Assembly (NCBI GenBank): GCA_947491755.1
Contig: CANLKV010000001.1
Coordinates: 310,001-374,000, forward strand
DNA from: an uncultured Nonlabens sp.
Lineage (GTDB): Bacteria > Bacteroidota > Bacteroidia > Flavobacteriales > Flavobacteriaceae
Reading direction: 5' to 3'
Length of the DNA stretch: 64,000 bases
A program made the position numbers and the translations under genes. Positions 43,824 through 53,459 of this stretch are shown piece by piece (the stretch's first letter is position 1; the number at the start of each line of letters is the position of its first letter). The notes beneath the pieces are model-generated. The model did not search any database, was not told the origin of the DNA, and was given only the letters and a program-made list of their open reading frames with translations.

Positions 43824-45457
43824 TGCTGATCGGTTTTTGTAGGTTGGACTTTTTTGAGCTGGATAGAATTAATAATCTCTTCTTGCAACAAGCGGCCGTA
43901 TTGTTTCTCACTATCATCGTCTGCATCTTTTACATGGGCCAGTAGTATTTGTTGTATGCTGGCACCATTGATATACATATAACCCTCGTAGTCATAAGTA
44001 GCACCGCTATAGTCAAAAGTACCAGTAAGCTTGATCCCATTGAGGCCGTCACGCTGTACAGGTTCGTCCAGCATCAAAATATTAACCGCACCCAGCTGCT
44101 CTAAACGCTGATAAACAGGCTCTGTCACCATTTCCTTAGGAATCGCTTCTCCCTCTGGTAAGCCTTGTCCATTTAATTGTATGGTGGTTACCGCAACAAA
44201 TAGATCATCATCAATGCTGTTGAATGCAAAACTATCCATGCTCGCAACGCCTTTTTCCATGGCTGTCCCGATAGAGGCTTGCTCTGTACGTTCTAAAATT
44301 TCTGGTGTGGTAATGGTAATTTCTGGCGCACCATAACTGCTGGTGTAGCGCTCACCTTCATAATACTCGCGCAGCTCATTGCCCAGCAATTGGTCTTTTA
44401 CATTTTGATATCCAGCTACCGCAACCCAGGCACCGCAGGCTATAATTAAGGCTAGTATAACTCCAGCCGCATAGGTAATTATTTTGCGCACCTGCTGTTT
44501 TCTAGCTTGTTGCTTGCGATAGGCAACATCCAGCAATAATTCTTCCTCGCTAGGTGGTGGTAATACCTGGTGTATGTTGTAAATAATATCATTGACGGCC
44601 TCTCTATCCTCTTTGGCACTGATGGCGTCTCCACTCATTCCAGCAAATTTGATTAAGTCTGCCTTTTCCAAGACACGCTGCAATCGTTCTTTTGTTTTAT
44701 CAGTTATAGAAACTCCTTTGGACTGCGTTTCTTGCTCTATATTTTCAATCAACTGGGCGGTGGTGCTTTCCATCGCCTGACCGTAAACTTTATTGTCTAT
44801 ATAACGCCTCACGATATAGGACAGTTCTGTATAATAAACTTTCCATGCCCTATTTTCGGCCAGATTACTTTCTGCTAGCTTGTTTAAACGATACTTAGTC
44901 CACTCATATGGTGGTAGCGTTTGCTCATAGGTTTTATAAGTACGCTTTCGCGAAAGCCACCAAAACACCATCCCCAATGGTATCCATAACAACAACCACA
45001 ACAATCCCATCCAGTTAAAGGGCAGGTCGTAGTCGTTTTCTATAGCGGCCTTGATCGGGAACATTTTTTGTACCGTAGTGTCGGTCTGTACCTCTCGCAC
45101 TTTTACTAGTAAGCTGTCAGAAAATAGCTCGGCATTATTTTTCAAGACTTTAAGTTGTGGAATATAGTAGTCTCCACTATCAAATTGGGTTAACCCGTAC
45201 TGCTTGTATAGTGTTAATTTATCATTCTCACGTATGGTATCTACAGGGTAAGATTCAATTACCTCTAATGCGCCCATGGCTTGCTGCACTGGAAAAATTA
45301 CCAGATCATCTGCAGTGGCAGACACTTTAAGCAACAGCTTAATTTCTTCCCCCATAAGGATGGAGTCGCGATCGATTGATGTATTAATGGACGGCTGCGT
45401 TTGTGCCATCACAGTGATACCGCACCATAGAAGTATGTAGGATAATAGTTTGCTCAT
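43820..45457 (-). CDS. Bat operon membrane protein, DUF4381/BatD-like
   Basis: 545 aa. Signal peptide, an N-terminal BatD-like beta domain (NTSIDRDSILMGEEIKLLLK), a membrane helix near 155-168 followed by a basic stretch containing the palindromic repeat in frame (LSRKRTYKTYEQ), a helical domain (YTELSYIVRRYIDNKVYGQA) as in Bat-operon partner proteins, a second helix at about 330, and an extra C-terminal domain (~190 aa). Overlaps DUF58 and batA by 4 bp on each side. Confidence 0.75.
   Translation of the reverse strand: MSKLLSYILLWCGITVMAQTQPSINTSIDRDSILMGEEIKLLLKVSATADDLVIFPVQQAMGALEVIESYPVDTIRENDKLTLYKQYGLTQFDSGDYYIPQLKVLKNNAELFSDSLLVKVREVQTDTTVQKMFPIKAAIENDYDLPFNWMGLLWLLLWIPLGMVFWWLSRKRTYKTYEQTLPPYEWTKYRLNKLAESNLAENRAWKVYYTELSYIVRRYIDNKVYGQAMESTTAQLIENIEQETQSKGVSITDKTKERLQRVLEKADLIKFAGMSGDAISAKEDREAVNDIIYNIHQVLPPPSEEELLLDVAYRKQQARKQQVRKIITYAAGVILALIIACGAWVAVAGYQNVKDQLLGNELREYYEGERYTSSYGAPEITITTPEILERTEQASIGTAMEKGVASMDSFAFNSIDDDLFVAVTTIQLNGQGLPEGEAIPKEMVTEPVYQRLEQLGAVNILMLDEPVQRDGLNGIKLTGTFDYSGATYDYEGYMYINGASIQQILLAHVKDADDDSEKQYGRLLQEEIINSIQLKKVQPTKTDQQ
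44942..44957. repeat. Palindromic repeat (copy 5, inside a Bat operon gene)
   Basis: ACGCTTTCGCGAAAGC core only. Encodes LSRKR here, so the frame used differs from the AFAKA copies. Confidence 0.8.
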
Positions 45458-46317
45458 CGTCTTTTAAAATATCCTAAAAGTTTGGTCGTATAATTTTCAC
45501 GCGTTTCTAGATCAATGGCTCCTGCATCAGCTCTAGTAAATGCTGACTTAAAATAAGCTGCATTCTCCTTATAAAATGCTGCATATTTTGTTCTCACCTG
45601 TCGAGAACTGGTATTTATGATGCGTTGTTTGCCAGTCTCTTGATCAAGAAAAGGAACCAGTCCCATCGCAGGGATCTCTTCCTCACGCCGGTCAAATACT
45701 CGTATACCAGTAACATCGTGCTTGCGACCTACTACCTGCAGTGCTTTTTGATATCCAGTGCTCATAAAGTCTGACATCACAAATACAATAGCTTTTTTCT
45801 TGAGCACGCCACCCAGATATTCCATAGCAGCGCCTAGATCTGTGGTGTTGTTTTGAGGTTTAAATTCTAGCAATTCACGGATGATACGTAGGATGTGGAA
45901 CTTCCCTTTTTTAGGTGGTATAAAAAGCTCTACCTGGTCAGAAAATAACAACAAACCTACTTTATCATTGTTTTGTAAAGCACTGAACGCCAGCGTGGCG
46001 CTTATTTCTGTTATAATTTCTCGTTTAAGTTGTTGCTGGGTACCAAAAAGCGTAGAACCGCTTACATCTGCCACCAGCATTAAAGTAAGTTCTCGTTCTT
46101 CTTCAAAAACCTTGACAAAAGGCTCTCTAAAACGAGCCGTAACATTCCAATCTATATTGCGCACATCATCACCAAATTGATACTGACGCACCTCACTAAA
46201 AGTCATCCCGCGGCCTTTAAAGGCACTGTGATATTCCCCACCAAAGACGGCATCGCTCAGCCGGCGAGTTTTTATCTCAATCTTGCGTACTTTTTTTAAA
46301 AGCTCCTTAGTATCCAT
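45454..46317 (-). CDS. DUF58 domain protein
   Basis: 287 aa. DUF58 signature GRGMTFSEVRQYQFGDDVRN followed by IDWNVTARFREPFVK, then a degenerate VWA part (VADVSGSTLFGT; VFVMSDFMSTGY). Couples the MoxR AAA ATPase to the VWA proteins of the Bat system. Overlaps the next gene by 4 bp. Confidence 0.92.
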   Translation of the reverse strand: MDTKELLKKVRKIEIKTRRLSDAVFGGEYHSAFKGRGMTFSEVRQYQFGDDVRNIDWNVTARFREPFVKVFEEERELTLMLVADVSGSTLFGTQQQLKREIITEISATLAFSALQNNDKVGLLLFSDQVELFIPPKKGKFHILRIIRELLEFKPQNNTTDLGAAMEYLGGVLKKKAIVFVMSDFMSTGYQKALQVVGRKHDVTGIRVFDRREEEIPAMGLVPFLDQETGKQRIINTSSRQVRTKYAAFYKENAAYFKSAFTRADAGAIDLETRENYTTKLLGYFKRR

Positions 46318-46418
46318 ATGTTTTATGAGCGCGATTTGCTAGGGCATCTTCCTGTGTAGAGGAAAGTTTGTTTTATTGAAAAACGACTCTTTTGTGATCA
46401 GTTTTATAGATCCATTGA

Positions 46419-47423
46419 TTAAGGTACCTCGATCGTATTGACGATCTTATTAACGATATCTTCCGTGGTGTAGTTTTCTGCTTCGGCTTCATAGGTAATC
46501 CCTATGCGGTGGCGCAGTACATCTAGAACAACAGCACGTACATCTTCTGGTATTACGTAGCCGCGTCGCTTGATAAAGGCATAGCATTTTGCAGCTTTCG
46601 CCAGACTGATGGATCCACGTGGTGATGCACCGAAGCTAATGAGTGGTTTTAAATCTTCCAGCTGGTATTTTTCTGGATAGCGGGTCGCAAAGACAATATC
46701 AAGGATGTATTTTTCAATTTTTTCATCCATGTAAACCATTTCTACCGCTTCTTGTGCGCGTAAAATTTGCTCTGGAGAGACCACAGCATTAGGTTTAGGA
46801 AACTCCTTTTTTAAATTAGCGCGCATGATAAATTGTTCGTCTGCGATGGTGGGGTAATCGATTACCGTTTTAAGCATGAAACGGTCCATTTGCGCTTCAG
46901 GTAGCGGGTAGGTTCCTTCTTGATCTACCGGATTTTGTGTGGCCATTACAAGAAATGGTTTTTCTAGAGAAAAAGTAGTGTCACCTATAGTCACTTGTTT
47001 CTCTTGCATGGCTTCTAGTAGGGCAGATTGTACCTTGGCGGGTGCTCTATTGATCTCGTCTGCCAGTACAAAGTTGGCAAATATAGGTCCCTTGCGTATT
47101 GAGAAGTCATTCTCTTTCATGTTGTAGATAAGAGTTCCCACAACATCTGCTGGTAATAGATCTGGTGTAAACTGCACTCTCGAAAAACTAGCGCTTACCG
47201 CTTGTGACAAGGTGGTAATAGCAAGGGTTTTTGCCAGACCAGGCACCCCTTCTAGCAAAATATGTCCACGGCCTAACAAACCTATAAGCAACCGGTCAAT
47301 CATGTATTGTTGACCTACGATTACCTTATTCATCTCTGCCACCAGCGGCGCTATAAAAGCACTTTCTGCCTGGATCTTGTCGTTGATGCTGGCAATATCT
47401 ACTGCCGTACTTTCTTGATTCAT
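46419..47423 (-). CDS. MoxR-family AAA+ ATPase
   Basis: 334 aa. Walker A LEGVPGLAKTL, Walker B/DEINRAPAKVQSALLEAMQE, sensor 1 MATQNPVDQEGTYPLPEAQ, arginine finger and sensor 2 (FGASPRGSISLAKAAK). Acts as a chaperone-like ATPase with DUF58/VWA partners. First gene of the Bat operon; the region upstream (47424-47672) probably has its promoter. Confidence 0.93.
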   Translation of the reverse strand: MNQESTAVDIASINDKIQAESAFIAPLVAEMNKVIVGQQYMIDRLLIGLLGRGHILLEGVPGLAKTLAITTLSQAVSASFSRVQFTPDLLPADVVGTLIYNMKENDFSIRKGPIFANFVLADEINRAPAKVQSALLEAMQEKQVTIGDTTFSLEKPFLVMATQNPVDQEGTYPLPEAQMDRFMLKTVIDYPTIADEQFIMRANLKKEFPKPNAVVSPEQILRAQEAVEMVYMDEKIEKYILDIVFATRYPEKYQLEDLKPLISFGASPRGSISLAKAAKCYAFIKRRGYVIPEDVRAVVLDVLRHRIGITYEAEAENYTTEDIVNKIVNTIEVP

Positions 47424-47672
47424 ATAATGCTCGTTTAATTCTTTTTTCTAATTCTTAAAAATACTTGTTCTGTCGCAGTACAACACATAAAAGGCCGATA
47501 AAAATAAAAATCGTTGCGAGGATTAACAACTATAGACCTATTGTTGCTTCTTAGATGTATTTTCAGTTTTGTGAGTGCAATTTTAAAGCCACTTTAAAAG
47601 ACTGAAAAAATGACAAAAAGTTTAAGGCTATTTACAAGCGTGACATTCTGATTACCTTTACAAAAAACAACC

Positions 47673-48422
47673 ATGAAAACTGTTTTAATTACCGGTGCCA
47701 CCAGCGGTATAGGTCTTGCCACGGCACAGCTTATGGCACAGCATGGCTACCCGCTTATTTTATGTGGGAGAAATACAGACAAATTGTCCCAACTACAAAT
47801 GGAGTTAGGAGCCCAGACAGCAGTCACGACTCTAGCATTTGACGTGCGTAATAAAGAAGCGGTAGCTCAAAAAATAAAGAGCCTCCCGGCAAGTTTTGCT
47901 CGCATTGATGTGTTAATTAATAACGCAGGCAACGCACATGGTCTAGACCCGATAGATACGGGCAGCCTGGACGACTGGGATGCGATGATGGATATTAATG
48001 TAAAAGGATTGTTGTATGTAAGCCATGCCGTGATTCCGCAAATGAAAGAGCGCAAGCAAGGCCATATTATTAATATAGGATCAACAGCTGGTAAGGAAGT
48101 TTACCCTAATGGCAATGTGTATTGCGGAAGTAAACACGCAGTCGACGCAATAACCACTGGTATGCGACTGGATTTAAATCCTTATGAAATACGTGTGGGC
48201 GCTGTGAATCCAGGTCTGGTAGCTACCAATTTTTCTAAAGTGCGCTTTAAAGGGGACACCAATCGCGCTAATAAAGTTTATGAAGGCTACCAACCCTTGC
48301 AGCCAGAAGATGTGGCAGATGCTATCCTCTTTGCCATTACACGGCCGCCACACGTTAATATCGCAGACCTAACGATGATGTGTACAGCGCAGGCCAGCTC
48401 AACAATTGTAAATAAGAGTTAG
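47673..48422 (+). CDS. SDR family NAD(P)-dependent oxidoreductase (YdfG-like)
   Basis: 249 aa. Rossmann motif TGATSGIG at the start, NNAG at about 86, catalytic Ser in INIGSTAGK, and YxxxK as YCGSKHA (about 152). Resembles YdfG-type 3-hydroxy acid dehydrogenases, but substrate cannot be told from sequence. Single transcription unit. Confidence 0.9.
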   Translation: MKTVLITGATSGIGLATAQLMAQHGYPLILCGRNTDKLSQLQMELGAQTAVTTLAFDVRNKEAVAQKIKSLPASFARIDVLINNAGNAHGLDPIDTGSLDDWDAMMDINVKGLLYVSHAVIPQMKERKQGHIINIGSTAGKEVYPNGNVYCGSKHAVDAITTGMRLDLNPYEIRVGAVNPGLVATNFSKVRFKGDTNRANKVYEGYQPLQPEDVADAILFAITRPPHVNIADLTMMCTAQASSTIVNKS

Positions 48423-48496
48423 CTAGTTCGTGAGCAGTCGGCATGATTGTGACGACTGGTCGGGAAATACCTGAGAGTTGAGTTGGAATCAATTTT

Positions 48497-48686
48497 AAAT
48501 TCCTTTCCTGAGAAGAGGAAAGGTGGATGCTGCACGGTGGCACGGTGCAGCAGACGGATAGGTTGAAATTCCGCTGTGGCTTGTCAAAGATTTTGAACTA
48601 ATCAGTTGTTTTAGAACAACTTCCACCACTCCTGACTTGCTTGCAGCAAATCTGTCCTCACCTGATCTCAGGCGAGGAGTTTCTGA
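48497..48686. repeat. ~190-bp structured repeat, copy 1
   Basis: Contains hairpins CCTTTCC-tgagaaga-GGAAAGG and GCTGCAC-n-GTGCAGC, and CAAATCTGTCCTC...GAGGAGTTTCTG. Similar to 48771-48961, offset 274 bp. Confidence 0.8.
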
Positions 48687-48770
48687 AAGAGGAACTCGTT
48701 TACCAGAGATTAACCTGAACAAATGCGATAACCACTTACGCCGCTCATACAAGTTGAATTGAAAAAACTT

Positions 48771-48961
48771 GAACTCCTTTCCTGAGAACAGGAAAGGTGG
48801 ATGCTGCAGCGGCACCGCCGTGCAGCAGACGGATAGGTTGAGAATCCGCTGTGGCTTATTGATGGTTCCGAATTAATTAGTGGCCAAAGAACAACTTCAA
48901 CCATTCCTGACTTGCTTACAGCAAATCTGTCCTCGCCTTATCTCAGGTGAGGAGTTTCTGA
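48771..48961. repeat. ~190-bp structured repeat, copy 2
   Basis: Roughly 80 percent identical to copy 1 by eye, with compensating changes in the second hairpin (GCTGCAGCGGCACCGCCGTG). Confidence 0.8.
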
Positions 48962-49037
48962 GCGATGATAACAGTCTAAGTCGCTAACTTTACTATGATG
49001 CTGTATTATTGATCAATATCTTTGTGCAGGAATGTTG

Positions 49038-49057
49038 CCGCTTTCGCGAAAGCGAAC
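49038..49057. repeat. Palindromic repeat (copy 6, intergenic)
   Basis: CCGCTTTCGCGAAAGCGAAC upstream of hemB. Confidence 0.9.
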
Positions 49058-49128
49058 TGAAAACAATATTGAAACAAATGAGGAGCAAGCAAGTGTTGAA
49101 CAGCTGCTATAACAATTGAATTTATCTT

Positions 49129-50103
49129 ATGTATCCATTACGACGAAATAGAAGATTGCGCACCAGCGCTGCCATACGATCCCTAGTCCAGGAAACAGTG
49201 ATCACGCCCAGTGATTTCATTGTTCCGCTTTTTGTGGTAGAAGGCAAAGGTGTAAAAGAGGAAATTGCGAGCATGCCCAACTATTACCGCTACAGCCTTG
49301 ATTTACTGGCTAGTGAGGTGAAGGAACTGTGGAACATGGGATTGAAAAGTGTGCTACTTTTTGTCAAGGTTGCTGATCATCTCAAAGACAATAAAGGCAC
49401 GGAAGCCTTGAACAAAGACGGATTGATGCAGCGTGCGATCAAAACCGTCAAGGATGCCGCTCCAGAAATGTACGTGATGACAGACGTCGCGCTGGATCCC
49501 TATTCCAGCTACGGCCACGACGGTATTGTGGAAGATGGAAAAATCATTAACGATGCTACAAGCGAAGTGCTGGCACAAATGAGCGTCTCACACGCACATG
49601 CTGGGGCAGATATGCTTGCGCCCAGTGATATGATGGACGGTCGCATTTTATACATACGCGAAGCACTGGAAGAAAACGGATTTACCGACACTGGCATCAT
49701 GAGTTACAGTGCCAAATATGCCAGTGCTTTTTACGGCCCATTTAGAGATGCGTTGGATAGCGCGCCGGGTTTTGGCGATAAGAAAACCTACCAGATGGAT
49801 CCCGCCAACCGTGCCGAGGCCATTAAAGAGTCTCTCATGGACATTGATGAAGGTGCCGATATCCTGATGGTAAAACCAGGGTTGTGTTATCTGGATATCG
49901 TACGCGATTTAAGCAATGAAGTGGAACTGCCTATCGCCGTGTACCAAGTAAGTGGTGAGTATGCCATGCTTAAAGCTGCTGCAGAAAAAGGCTGGCTGAA
50001 TCACGATGCGGTCATGATGGAACAAGTAACAGCAATCAAACGCGCTGGCGCAAGTTTGATTGCTAGTTATTTTGCTAAGGATGTGGTGAGGGTGATTGCG
50101 TAA
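49129..50103 (+). CDS. hemB: Delta-aminolevulinic acid dehydratase (porphobilinogen synthase)
   Basis: 324 aa. Condenses two 5-aminolevulinates to porphobilinogen. Schiff-base lysines in SYSAKYASAFYGPFRDA and MVKPGLCYLDIV. The metal segment reads DVALDPYSSYGHDG, Asp-rich and without the cysteine cluster, so probably Mg-dependent. Completes haem synthesis with hemA and hemC. Its 3' end is duplicated twice downstream (53021 and 54491). Confidence 0.96.
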   Translation: MYPLRRNRRLRTSAAIRSLVQETVITPSDFIVPLFVVEGKGVKEEIASMPNYYRYSLDLLASEVKELWNMGLKSVLLFVKVADHLKDNKGTEALNKDGLMQRAIKTVKDAAPEMYVMTDVALDPYSSYGHDGIVEDGKIINDATSEVLAQMSVSHAHAGADMLAPSDMMDGRILYIREALEENGFTDTGIMSYSAKYASAFYGPFRDALDSAPGFGDKKTYQMDPANRAEAIKESLMDIDEGADILMVKPGLCYLDIVRDLSNEVELPIAVYQVSGEYAMLKAAAEKGWLNHDAVMMEQVTAIKRAGASLIASYFAKDVVRVIA

Positions 50104-50104
50104 A

Positions 50105-50503
50105 TTAATCTTTTATTAACCATTCCCATTCTGATCCATTCCAAACACCATAGAAGTTAATAGGTGTCTCATGGATATTCATACCTGAATTCACTAGCTG
50201 ACCATAGAATTTGTCCTTTTCTAAATTGTAATATGTATTGTGAAAAGCGAGGTTTACAGATACGATTTTGAAATTGGGATTGCTTCCAGTATATTCATAA
50301 TCAAGATCGTATGTAGTACCATAACTAATTCACGTAGAATCGTTTTCTAAGAATCTATGGTTTTCATTTATTTCAAGTAGATATTGATCATAGTAAATAC
50401 TGTTTTTCAGATCATAAATCCACAACCAATTTTCGTCTTCCGAATTGACCAAATTATTTCGAGACGTTTGAGGAGGTGTTTCTTTAATTGGCGTGTATTC
50501 AAT
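50105..50503 (-). pseudogene. Decayed small gene, unknown family
   Basis: The minus strand reads IEYTPIKETPPQTSRNNLVN ... FYGVWNGSEWEWLIKD over ~130 codons, with an in-frame TGA at 50330-50332 and no start (TAG just upstream at 50504-50506). Coding-like composition and a natural end suggest a real but inactivated gene. Given its location, it may be an old immunity-type gene. Confidence 0.5.
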
Positions 50504-50696
50504 CTATTTTAGAATAGATGCCAAAGGATCGGTTTGCTTAACCTTATTACATAATGAGTAACAGTAAAATGAAGATTATTTCTAGTCGCTTGAATTGCAA
50601 TTTTTCTACCTACTATTGATTGTTATTAATTCGATCCTATAGTAGGAAAAAAATTGATGAAGTAATTAGAAATGATTAGGTTTTAAAAAATTAGAT
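50504..50696. other. AT-rich spacer
   Basis: Nothing recognised except an inverted CTATTTTAGAATAG palindrome at about 50504-50517. Confidence 0.4.
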
Positions 50697-51068
50697 TTAT
50701 CTTGGAAATATTGAGCTTTTTTGCGATAGCTGATAAATACTATCACTTTCTATCACTACAGTAGCAGATTCAAATGGTGCAATATTATTTGAATAATATC
50801 CAAATTGAAAAGTTCTAATTTCCGAATTATTATAAACTTCTAGTCGTAGAACATTTTCTCTCCTATTTGAAACTGTATCTTTATAAGATATCTCAACTAT
50901 GTTTTCCGCTTTCGGATTATTTAAAATTACCTTATCGCTGGTAGACTTTATCAATATAGAGTCACTCTTGACCTTATTGTCAATATTAATTTTAACTTCT
51001 ATCTTTTCATTAGAATGACAGGAAAAAAATAAAGAAAATACAATAAGAGATAACAGGAATTTTTTCAT
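50697..51068 (-). CDS. Small lipoprotein, possible partner of the phase-variable lipoprotein
   Basis: 123 aa. Lipoprotein signal MKKFLLSLIVFSLFFSC, then a beta-rich domain (KIEVKINIDNKVKSDSILIK). No known family. Its start overlaps the stop of the 509-aa lipoprotein by 4 bp (translational coupling), so it is likely a partner or immunity protein. AT-rich, unlike the core genes around. Confidence 0.6.
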   Translation of the reverse strand: MKKFLLSLIVFSLFFSCHSNEKIEVKINIDNKVKSDSILIKSTSDKVILNNPKAENIVEISYKDTVSNRRENVLRLEVYNNSEIRTFQFGYYSNNIAPFESATVVIESDSIYQLSQKSSIFPR

Positions 51069-52594
51069 TGATTTGTGGGTATTAGTCTAGTATTCGGATT
51101 TATACCGCCTATTGAAGAAAAAGCGGGATCTAGTGGGCTTAGATATCTTAGCTCTCCTTGCTCCAACGCACTGAAAACAGCATCAGATAACTCTGAATTT
51201 GTTTCTCCTTGGTCAATAAGATTTCTGCCAGCTTCATTATTAAATAAATCCATCTCTTTTTCTAATGATAATTCTTGTGGAGTCTCACTTTCATGTGCAT
51301 TACCAAATTCTTCCGCTAAATCAACTCCCGCAAATTCTGCATTTAAAGCGTTATAATACGCATGTCTAAAAGCATCTGCCTTATTATTTCTACCATTTTG
51401 ACCAAATCTCCGAATAGTTTCTTGTACGGCTATTTCGCGATTCTGATAAATGCCCCATGCTGCAAAAGGTTCTCGAGAAATTAAATCTCTCTCGTCATCG
51501 GTTAAAGACCTCCAAGTGTTATACGGGTCTATTTCAAAAAATTGAGCTATGAAGTTCAGATTGAAAATTATTTCATTTTCAAAATCCACCTCAACATCTC
51601 TATCTCCACTTTTAGCGTCTACGGCTGCGTTTGCAAAGTCTTCTGGGTTCAAAAAAGGATTCAGTGCATTAATATAAATGTATCTTTCTAAGTCCCTTCT
51701 AAATATTTGCTGTTCTAAATGATTTAGCCAACGAAGCTCCTGATAATCCAGCTGGTCTATAAAATCGTCATACGCTTTCTCTCTCAAAAGCATCATGCGA
51801 TACTCAGACTCGGTCGGTAAATCATTTTCAATCGTTCCAAAGGGAGTATCTCCATCTGGATCTGTCAAGCCACCGCCACCTTCTGAAGGATCATAATTAG
51901 GGTCATATCTTTCAGGGCCGCCTACTGCTGGTCCGCCTAAACCACCACCAGATGTAGGCCCACAAGCTTGTGAAATTAAAACACGACGGATTACAATTTC
52001 TCTATTATTACAATTACCATCCTTACAGGGATGACCGCAGTCGGTTATTATTTGTCCTCTACATGCGTCACCAGTAGTTACATGATATACAGAGGTGCAG
52101 TTTCCAGACACCTCATAATCAAGACCGTCACCCTTTTGAAATTGAAAGTTGGTACCGATCTTGGTTAATACCACATTAGCACTTAAAATATCACCAGGAA
52201 TGTTACCTCGTGCATTGAGATCATCTAGAGGTGTTCTGGCAAGGTAGGATTGATAGTAAATATCGCCATCACCGTTCAATTTCTTTGCCAGAACTAAATG
52301 TTTCTGATAGACTAAATCAGTTGAATCAGTAATATTAAATGTAAAACTCTCATATTCCCCAACACTAAACCTAACAAATGATGAGTCTTGAATCCAAAAT
52401 TGGTTTGCCTCATCATAAAAGCTTTTGGCTGATAATGAAAGTTTAGCACGAGCACTATTGAACTCATTCAATATTTCTTTATTTAACAGGAAAGTATTTG
52501 AGGTATGTGACTTTATTGAAATTTGCTGATTTATTTCCTCAATCCCATCATCCTTCTCGCAACTCCATAAAAAACTAAAAGCAAAAAAGATCAA
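51065..52594 (-). CDS. Polymorphic-toxin-like lipoprotein with DUF6973-type C-terminus; start phase-variable
   Basis: ~509 aa from TTG 52594, but the true signal (RITLIFFAFSFLWSC, Cys acylated) needs upstream codons that run in frame (INRVNLALVARR) up to four 8-bp units at 52637-52668. The ATG at 52669-52671 in front is out of frame by two bases with four units, in frame with three or six. Two cysteine-rich regions and a Gly/Pro linker follow (SQACGPTSGGGLGGPAVGG), then a C-terminal domain with ADAFRHAYYNALNAEF and FGNAHESE, resembling DUF6973, seen at the end of polymorphic toxins. Paralogue of the 56163 gene in its first half. Surface or periplasmic. Confidence 0.65.
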   Translation of the reverse strand: MIFFAFSFLWSCEKDDGIEEINQQISIKSHTSNTFLLNKEILNEFNSARAKLSLSAKSFYDEANQFWIQDSSFVRFSVGEYESFTFNITDSTDLVYQKHLVLAKKLNGDGDIYYQSYLARTPLDDLNARGNIPGDILSANVVLTKIGTNFQFQKGDGLDYEVSGNCTSVYHVTTGDACRGQIITDCGHPCKDGNCNNREIVIRRVLISQACGPTSGGGLGGPAVGGPERYDPNYDPSEGGGGLTDPDGDTPFGTIENDLPTESEYRMMLLREKAYDDFIDQLDYQELRWLNHLEQQIFRRDLERYIYINALNPFLNPEDFANAAVDAKSGDRDVEVDFENEIIFNLNFIAQFFEIDPYNTWRSLTDDERDLISREPFAAWGIYQNREIAVQETIRRFGQNGRNNKADAFRHAYYNALNAEFAGVDLAEEFGNAHESETPQELSLEKEMDLFNNEAGRNLIDQGETNSELSDAVFSALEQGELRYLSPLDPAFSSIGGINPNTRLIPTNQ

Positions 52595-52636
52595 TGTAAT
52601 TCTTCTGGCAACGAGCGCGAGATTTACTCTATTAAT

Positions 52637-52668
52637 CGGCTGGTCGGCTGGTCGGCTGGTCGGCTGGT
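52637..52668. repeat. Four tandem 8-bp units (CGGCTGGT) after a start codon
   Basis: On the minus strand the units read ACCAGCCG and follow ATG (52669-52671) with no gap. The number of units decides the frame into the lipoprotein. Confidence 0.9.
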
Positions 52669-52913
52669 CATAAATAAAACATTTGTGCTAAAACTACTAT
52701 TAAAATTATGTTATTACAAGAAATTGTAAAGATAGCATGCATGACTTTCCGCCATAAGTTAAAAAATAGCTGCTGGCAGTCATTATAGTTGGCGACAAAA
52801 GAACTATTGTAGCTATTCTCAACTGTCACCAGCAATAAATGACCTTGCACAAACCTTTTTTATATGCATTCTCACTTTTTATGATTATTCTACATTTAGC
52901 TTAAAATAATTCC

Positions 52914-53033
52914 ATGGGATTACTTATCCTTTATGCGGTAGTATCCATTTTCTTCTCTTTTGTCCGTTCAATTCTAGAAGCTGTATTGCCTTCTATCACA
53001 CCCAATTTTATAAATATTAAAAAGGCTGGCTAG
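52914..53033 (+). pseudogene. Truncated copy of the CNNM gene 5' end
   Basis: MGLLILYAVVSIFFSF...SIL EAVL, matching the first ~37 codons of the gene at 57613, then TAG. Joined directly to a hemB 3' fragment at the shared AAAAAGGCTGG. Confidence 0.85.
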
Positions 53034-53110
53034 ACCACGATGCCTTGATGATGGAACAAATCACTGCCATCAAACGCGCTGGCGCGAGTTTGATCGCGAA
53101 TTATTGCTAG
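53021..53110 (+). pseudogene. hemB 3' end, copy 2
   Basis: KGWLDHDALMMEQITAIKRA... matches HemB residues about 288-318, then a premature TAG. Similarity continues to about 53122. Confidence 0.85.
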
Positions 53111-53174
53111 GGATGTGGGGAGATTAACTACTTGATAAATACAACTACCAACATAGTTTTATTTTGGATCTAAA

Positions 53175-53459
53175 TTAATTATAATAGATGTAAAGACACA
53201 AATAATAAAGCATTGTAAATAAAATTATAATTACAGGCCATACTATTAATTTATACTGTCTTACTAAGATTAAAACAATTGTGGACCAAAAGAAAAATCC
53301 AATAATTAAAACTAGCATGAGAAGCATTAACCAGCCTAAAGGTGCTACTGAAGCATAACCCAATCTCCATTCATTGGGTAAAAACGTCAACAAAATGTAA
53401 ACTAATAAGCAAAATAGCATTGCTTTCGTTTGCCAGATGATTTTCTTATTCACAGCCAT
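53175..53459 (-). CDS. Small membrane protein, possible immunity protein
   Basis: 94 aa from the ATG at 53459 (MAVNKKIIW), three membrane helices (about 10-28, 40-60, 65-90). The start lies in the toxin-like tail that ends LNGDKPISDLDGCE, overlapping it out of frame. This toxin-end/immunity-start overlap is typical of polymorphic toxin loci. Function inferred from position. Confidence 0.5.
   Translation of the reverse strand: MAVNKKIIWQTKAMLFCLLVYILLTFLPNEWRLGYASVAPLGWLMLLMLVLIIGFFFWSTIVLILVRQYKLIVWPVIIILFTMLYYLCLYIYYN

Larger units (their letters stand above)
48423..49128. other. 706-bp non-coding region with tandem structured repeats
   Basis: No gene supported. Holds two ~190-bp copies of a structured repeat and one palindromic repeat; some frames run through, but in both directions and without family resemblance. 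Confidence 0.6.

Noticed and set aside
48355..48904. Minus-strand frames with repeated MPxQHPPFLF/SxQER strings
   Set aside because: These are translations of the 190-bp structured repeat; the similarity between frames comes from the DNA repeat.
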